From: an uncultured Oscillospiraceae bacterium
Lineage (GTDB): Bacteria > Bacillota > Clostridia > Oscillospirales > Oscillospiraceae
Direction of reading: 5' to 3'
Assembly: GCA_905205085.1 (NCBI GenBank)
Contig: CAJLCG010000017.1
Coordinates: forward strand, 1-34,189
Length of the DNA stretch: 34,189 bases
Position numbers and translations under genes: made by a program. Positions within the stretch are counted from its first letter, which is position 1. The number at the start of each line of letters is the position of its first letter. This document shows, one piece after another, positions 31,768 through 34,189 of the stretch. The notes beneath the pieces are model-generated. The model did not search any database. It worked only from the letters and a program-made list of their open reading frames with translations, and had not been told where the DNA came from.

Positions 31768-31797
31768 ATCCTACCACAACTCCCATACTTTGGTCAA
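31768..31797 (-). promoter_or_regulatory. Promoter of the DUF1963 operon
   Basis: Minus strand: -35 TTGACC (31792-31797), 18-base spacer, -10 TAGGAT (31768-31773) with a TG one base upstream (extended -10). About 50 bases before the start codon. Confidence 0.65.
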
Positions 31798-32143
31798 ATA
31801 CTACAGTAGTTTTGCAGTTCCCTTCCTTGTTCCACTTTTCACCTTATTCCCCTTCTTCCTTATTTTTACTTCTTTTTCCCCCTATTCCGCCGCTTTTCAG
31901 CCCCTCCTTCCCCTGTTTGGCCGGGACAAATTTTCTTTCAGGAAAGAAACTTTCACGTTTTCTCCAGGCCGGGACCCAACCTTCTTTTTGACATATCATC
32001 CTGCCTTTTCTGTCCTAAATGAGCGGGAAAAATGCCGTCAATTTTGCATTATTTCATCATTTTTGAATTTTTCCCTGCATTTTTCCATTCCGCTTTTTCG
32101 TGATTATCGCCAATAGATTTCCATTCTTTCATCCTTTATTATG

Positions 32144-32149
32144 TATAAT
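32144..32149 (+). promoter_or_regulatory. -10 element upstream of nuoE
   Basis: Consensus TATAAT at 32144-32149, about 54 bases upstream of the ATG. No good -35 is seen at 16-18 bases, so an activator or other contacts may be needed. A small hairpin (GCGCT / AGCGC, 32163-32176) follows in the leader. Confidence 0.5.
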
Positions 32150-32202
32150 ATGTGGGGAAATCGCGCTTTTCAGCGCTTAAGCGGAAAGAAGAGGTGTAAA
32201 CA

Positions 32203-32697
32203 ATGTCCAACGGTATTTCATTGGCCCGTGTGGAGGAGATCATTGACTCCTACGGCTGCCAGCGCCACCAGTTGATCACCATTATGCAGGATGTGCAGAC
32301 GGAGTTCAAATATCTCAGTCCTCAGGTTTTGGAGCTGATCGCCCAGAAGCTGAACATCGGCGTGGCAAAGGTATACAGCGTGGCTACCTTCTACGAAAAC
32401 TTCTCCCTGGAAGCCAAGGGAAAGTACATCATCAAGGTATGTGACGGCACCGCCTGTCACGTGCGGAAATCCCAACCCATCTACAACGCCATCCGGGAGT
32501 ACCTGGAGCTGGAGGATAAGCAGAAGACCTCCGCCGACGGACTGTTTACCCTGGAGACGGTGGCCTGTCTGGGCGCCTGTGGATTGGCCCCCGTGGTTAC
32601 CGTCAACGACCAGGTCCACTCTAAAATGAGCCCGGAGCTGGCCATCGATCTGCTGGAGTCCCTGAGAAAGGAGGAGGCCGCCCATGACCACAGCTAA
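32203..32697 (+). CDS. nuoE: NuoE-like [2Fe-2S] subunit (HydC type)
   Basis: 164-residue thioredoxin-like ferredoxin subunit. The cluster ligands are Cys80, Cys85, Cys122 and Cys126 in CDGTAC and CLGACG. The N-terminal four-helix part (EIIDSYGCQRHQLITIMQDVQ region) is family-typical. It passes electrons from the flavin subunit in NADH-linked enzymes, here most likely a soluble electron-bifurcating hydrogenase or formate dehydrogenase instead of respiratory complex I, since the partner has the fused HydB layout. AGAGGTG precedes the ATG. It overlaps the NuoF-like gene by 14 bases. Confidence 0.94.
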   Translation: MSNGISLARVEEIIDSYGCQRHQLITIMQDVQTEFKYLSPQVLELIAQKLNIGVAKVYSVATFYENFSLEAKGKYIIKVCDGTACHVRKSQPIYNAIREYLELEDKQKTSADGLFTLETVACLGACGLAPVVTVNDQVHSKMSPELAIDLLESLRKEEAAHDHS

Positions 32698-34189
32698 GTT
32701 GACCCGGGACCAGTTGAAGGTCCGTCAGATGAAGGCCAAGCGGGCCCTGGAGGCACAGCGCCGCCAGGTGCTCATCTGCGCCGGTACCGGCTGTATCGCC
32801 GGCGGCTCTCTCAACATCTATGAGCGGATGAAGGAGGAGTGTCAGCGCCGGGGGCTCAACGTCCATGTGGGCCTTCTGCGGGAGGATGAGACCCCTGAGA
32901 CCAAGTCCGACGACATCAACCTCAAGCGCAGCGGCTGCCACGGCTTCTGTGAGATGGGTCCCCTGCTGCAAATTGAGCCCGACGGCATTCTCTACACCCA
33001 CGTGCAGGTGGAGGACTGCGACGACATCATCGAGCAGACTCTGCTGCGGGGCAAGGTGATCCCCCGGCTGCTCTATCAGCTGGACGGCGTGACCTACGAA
33101 AAGCATGAGGACATCCCCTTCTATCACAAGCAGCACCGCATCGTGCTGGAAAACTGCGGCACTACCGATGCCGAAGATATTGATGAATATCTGGCCAAGG
33201 ATGGCTATTCCGCCTTTGAAAAGGCGCTGTTTGAGATGACCGACGAGGCCATCTGCAAGGAAATTCTGGACTCCGGCCTGCGGGGCCGGGGCGGCGGCGG
33301 CTTCCCCGCCGGCCGCAAGTGGGAGAGCGTACGTCAGCAGCCCAAGGGCAAGAAGTACGTGGTGTGTAACGGCGACGAGGGCGACCCCGGCGCCTTTATG
33401 GACCGCTCCATCATGGAGGGCAACCCCCACTCCATCATCGAGGGCATGCTCATTGCCGGCGTGGCGGCGGGCAGCGATGAGGGCTACATCTACGTCCGCG
33501 CCGAGTACCCCCTGGCCGTGTCCCGCCTGCGCAACGCCATCGCCCGGGCGGAGGAGCTGGGCCTGCTGGGTGACCACATCCTGGGCACCGACTTCTCCTT
33601 CCATCTCCATGTAAACCGGGGCGCCGGCGCCTTCGTCTGCGGTGAGGGCAGCGCCCTGACCGCCTCCATCGAGGGCAACCGGGGCATGCCCCGCGTAAAG
33701 CCTCCCCGTACGGTGGAGCATGGCCTGTGGGCCCAGCCTACGGTCCTCAACAACGTGGAGACCTTCTCCACCGTCCCCCTCATCATCCGCAACGGCTCCA
33801 AGTGGTACCGCTCCATCGGCACCGAGAAGAGCCCCGGCACCAAGGCCTTCGCCCTCACCGGCAACGTGGTAAACACCGGCCTCATCGAGGTCCCCATGGG
33901 CACCACCCTGCGGGAGGTCATCTTTGACATCGGCGGCGGCATCAAGGACGGCAAGAAGTTCAAGGCGGTACAGATCGGCGGCCCCTCCGGCGGCTGTCTT
34001 ACCGAAGAGCATCTGGATATGCCCATGGATTTCGACTCTCTGAAGAAGGTGGGGGCCATGATCGGCTCCGGCGGTCTGGTGGTCATGGACGAGGACACCT
34101 GTATGGTAGAGGTGGCCCGGTTCTTCATGAACTTCACCCAGAACGAATCCTGCGGCAAGTGCGTCCCCTGCCGGGAGGGCACCCGCCGC
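32684..34189 (+). CDS. nuoF: NuoF-like NADH-binding flavoprotein subunit (HydB type), partial
   Basis: 502 codons are present and the gene runs off the right edge. The N-terminal extra thioredoxin-like [2Fe-2S] domain has Cys32, Cys37, Cys85 and Cys89 (SGCHGFC), a feature of HydB/HndC subunits and not of complex I NuoF. The NADH/FMN domain shows GLRGRGGGGFPAG (198-210) and NGDEGDPGAFMDR. A GEGSA variant (320-324) replaces the GEETA motif usual in NuoF. The N3-type [4Fe-4S] motif ESCGKCVPCREGT begins with Cys490, Cys493 and Cys496. It predicts a bifurcating NAD(P)H-ferredoxin-hydrogen type complex; the catalytic subunit should lie beyond the edge. AAAGGAGGAGG lies upstream of the ATG, inside nuoE. 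Confidence 0.95.
   Translation, partial: MTTAKLTRDQLKVRQMKAKRALEAQRRQVLICAGTGCIAGGSLNIYERMKEECQRRGLNVHVGLLREDETPETKSDDINLKRSGCHGFCEMGPLLQIEPDGILYTHVQVEDCDDIIEQTLLRGKVIPRLLYQLDGVTYEKHEDIPFYHKQHRIVLENCGTTDAEDIDEYLAKDGYSAFEKALFEMTDEAICKEILDSGLRGRGGGGFPAGRKWESVRQQPKGKKYVVCNGDEGDPGAFMDRSIMEGNPHSIIEGMLIAGVAAGSDEGYIYVRAEYPLAVSRLRNAIARAEELGLLGDHILGTDFSFHLHVNRGAGAFVCGEGSALTASIEGNRGMPRVKPPRTVEHGLWAQPTVLNNVETFSTVPLIIRNGSKWYRSIGTEKSPGTKAFALTGNVVNTGLIEVPMGTTLREVIFDIGGGIKDGKKFKAVQIGGPSGGCLTEEHLDMPMDFDSLKKVGAMIGSGGLVVMDEDTCMVEVARFFMNFTQNESCGKCVPCREGTRR

Larger units (their letters stand above)
31717..32202. other. 486-base intergenic region between divergent operons
   Basis: No supported gene. It holds the DUF1963 promoter (31768-31797) at the left and the nuoE promoter (near 32144) at the right. 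Between them, about 31815-31920 is a nearly pure pyrimidine tract on the plus strand. A 9-base direct repeat GGCCGGGAC occurs at 31919-31927 and 31967-31975, and an inverted repeat TTTCTTTC-AG-GAAAGAAA at 31932-31949. GC content is clearly lower than in the genes. A frame covering 31700-32116 is composed of low-complexity Phe/Pro/Ser and is not a gene. Confidence 0.6.

Noticed and set aside
31988..31993. Perfect TTGACA hexamer as a possible nuoE -35
   Set aside because: No -10 element occurs at 15-19 bases downstream; the nearest TATAAT is about 150 bases away.
31700..32116. 138-codon plus-strand frame rich in Phe, Pro and Ser
   Set aside because: It is the translation of a polypyrimidine intergenic tract, with no ribosome-binding site and no domain-like pattern.

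Overview
The window is a gene-dense stretch (high GC, roughly 60% by eye) from an anaerobic Clostridia genome. The best fit is a gut Oscillospirales/Oscillospiraceae organism (Flavonifractor/Lawsonibacter/Intestinimonas type); this is inferred from gene content and codon style, and the genus is not established. Supporting traits are an NtpFIKECGA-type V-ATPase, a HydBC/NuoEF-type flavin module, a TPP-riboswitch thiamine salvage operon, an ECF transporter S component and a sigma-54 activator. I saw no tRNA, rRNA, CRISPR array, transposase or phage gene.

Layout: (1) 1-6114, minus: V-type ATPase operon, transcribed H/G-I-K-E-C-F-A from a clear promoter at 6184-6212 and running off the left edge. 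Subunit K keeps the Na+ ligand set. A 250-base interval packed with hairpins separates subunits F and A. (2) 6426-8420, minus: a membrane-anchored DUF4015 glycosidase-like protein and a FabG-like SDR. (3) 8643-10520, plus: a diacylglycerol-kinase-family lipid kinase and a SpoU/TrmH RNA methyltransferase. (4) 10565-15235, minus: a complete 5-oxoproline utilisation cluster (pxpA, an NRAMP-like transporter, pxpB, pxpC, ycsI) in the same order as the Bacillus subtilis ycs/kip cluster. (5) 15447-19947, minus: an overlapping operon of an SSS-family Na+ symporter, an NtrB-like histidine kinase and an NtrC-like sigma-54 activator. (6) 20041-25513: a YwaF-like membrane protein (minus), then an OmpR/histidine kinase pair and a MacB-type ABC exporter (plus). 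(7) 25591-26268, minus: DUF378 protein and cytidine deaminase. (8) 26339-29556, plus: TPP-riboswitch operon HAD-thiD-thiT-tenA. (9) 29606-31716, minus: an unrecognised 416-residue protein and a DUF1963 protein. (10) 32203-end, plus: NuoE-like and NuoF-like (HydC/HydB-type) subunits, continuing past the right edge.

The most interesting link is between regions 4 and 5. The pxpA leader carries a textbook -24/-12 sigma-54 promoter (TGGCAC-N5-TTGCA), and the gene block just upstream encodes a sigma-54 activator with its kinase and a Na+/solute symporter. This suggests a symporter-kinase-activator circuit, resembling a CbrAB system split into separate genes, that switches on 5-oxoproline (pyroglutamate) catabolism. 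The NRAMP-like protein in the cluster lacks the metal-binding DPGN motif, so it may carry an organic substrate instead of a metal.

Many start codons were chosen by ribosome-binding-site position and differ from the longest possible open frame; each case is noted in its entry.
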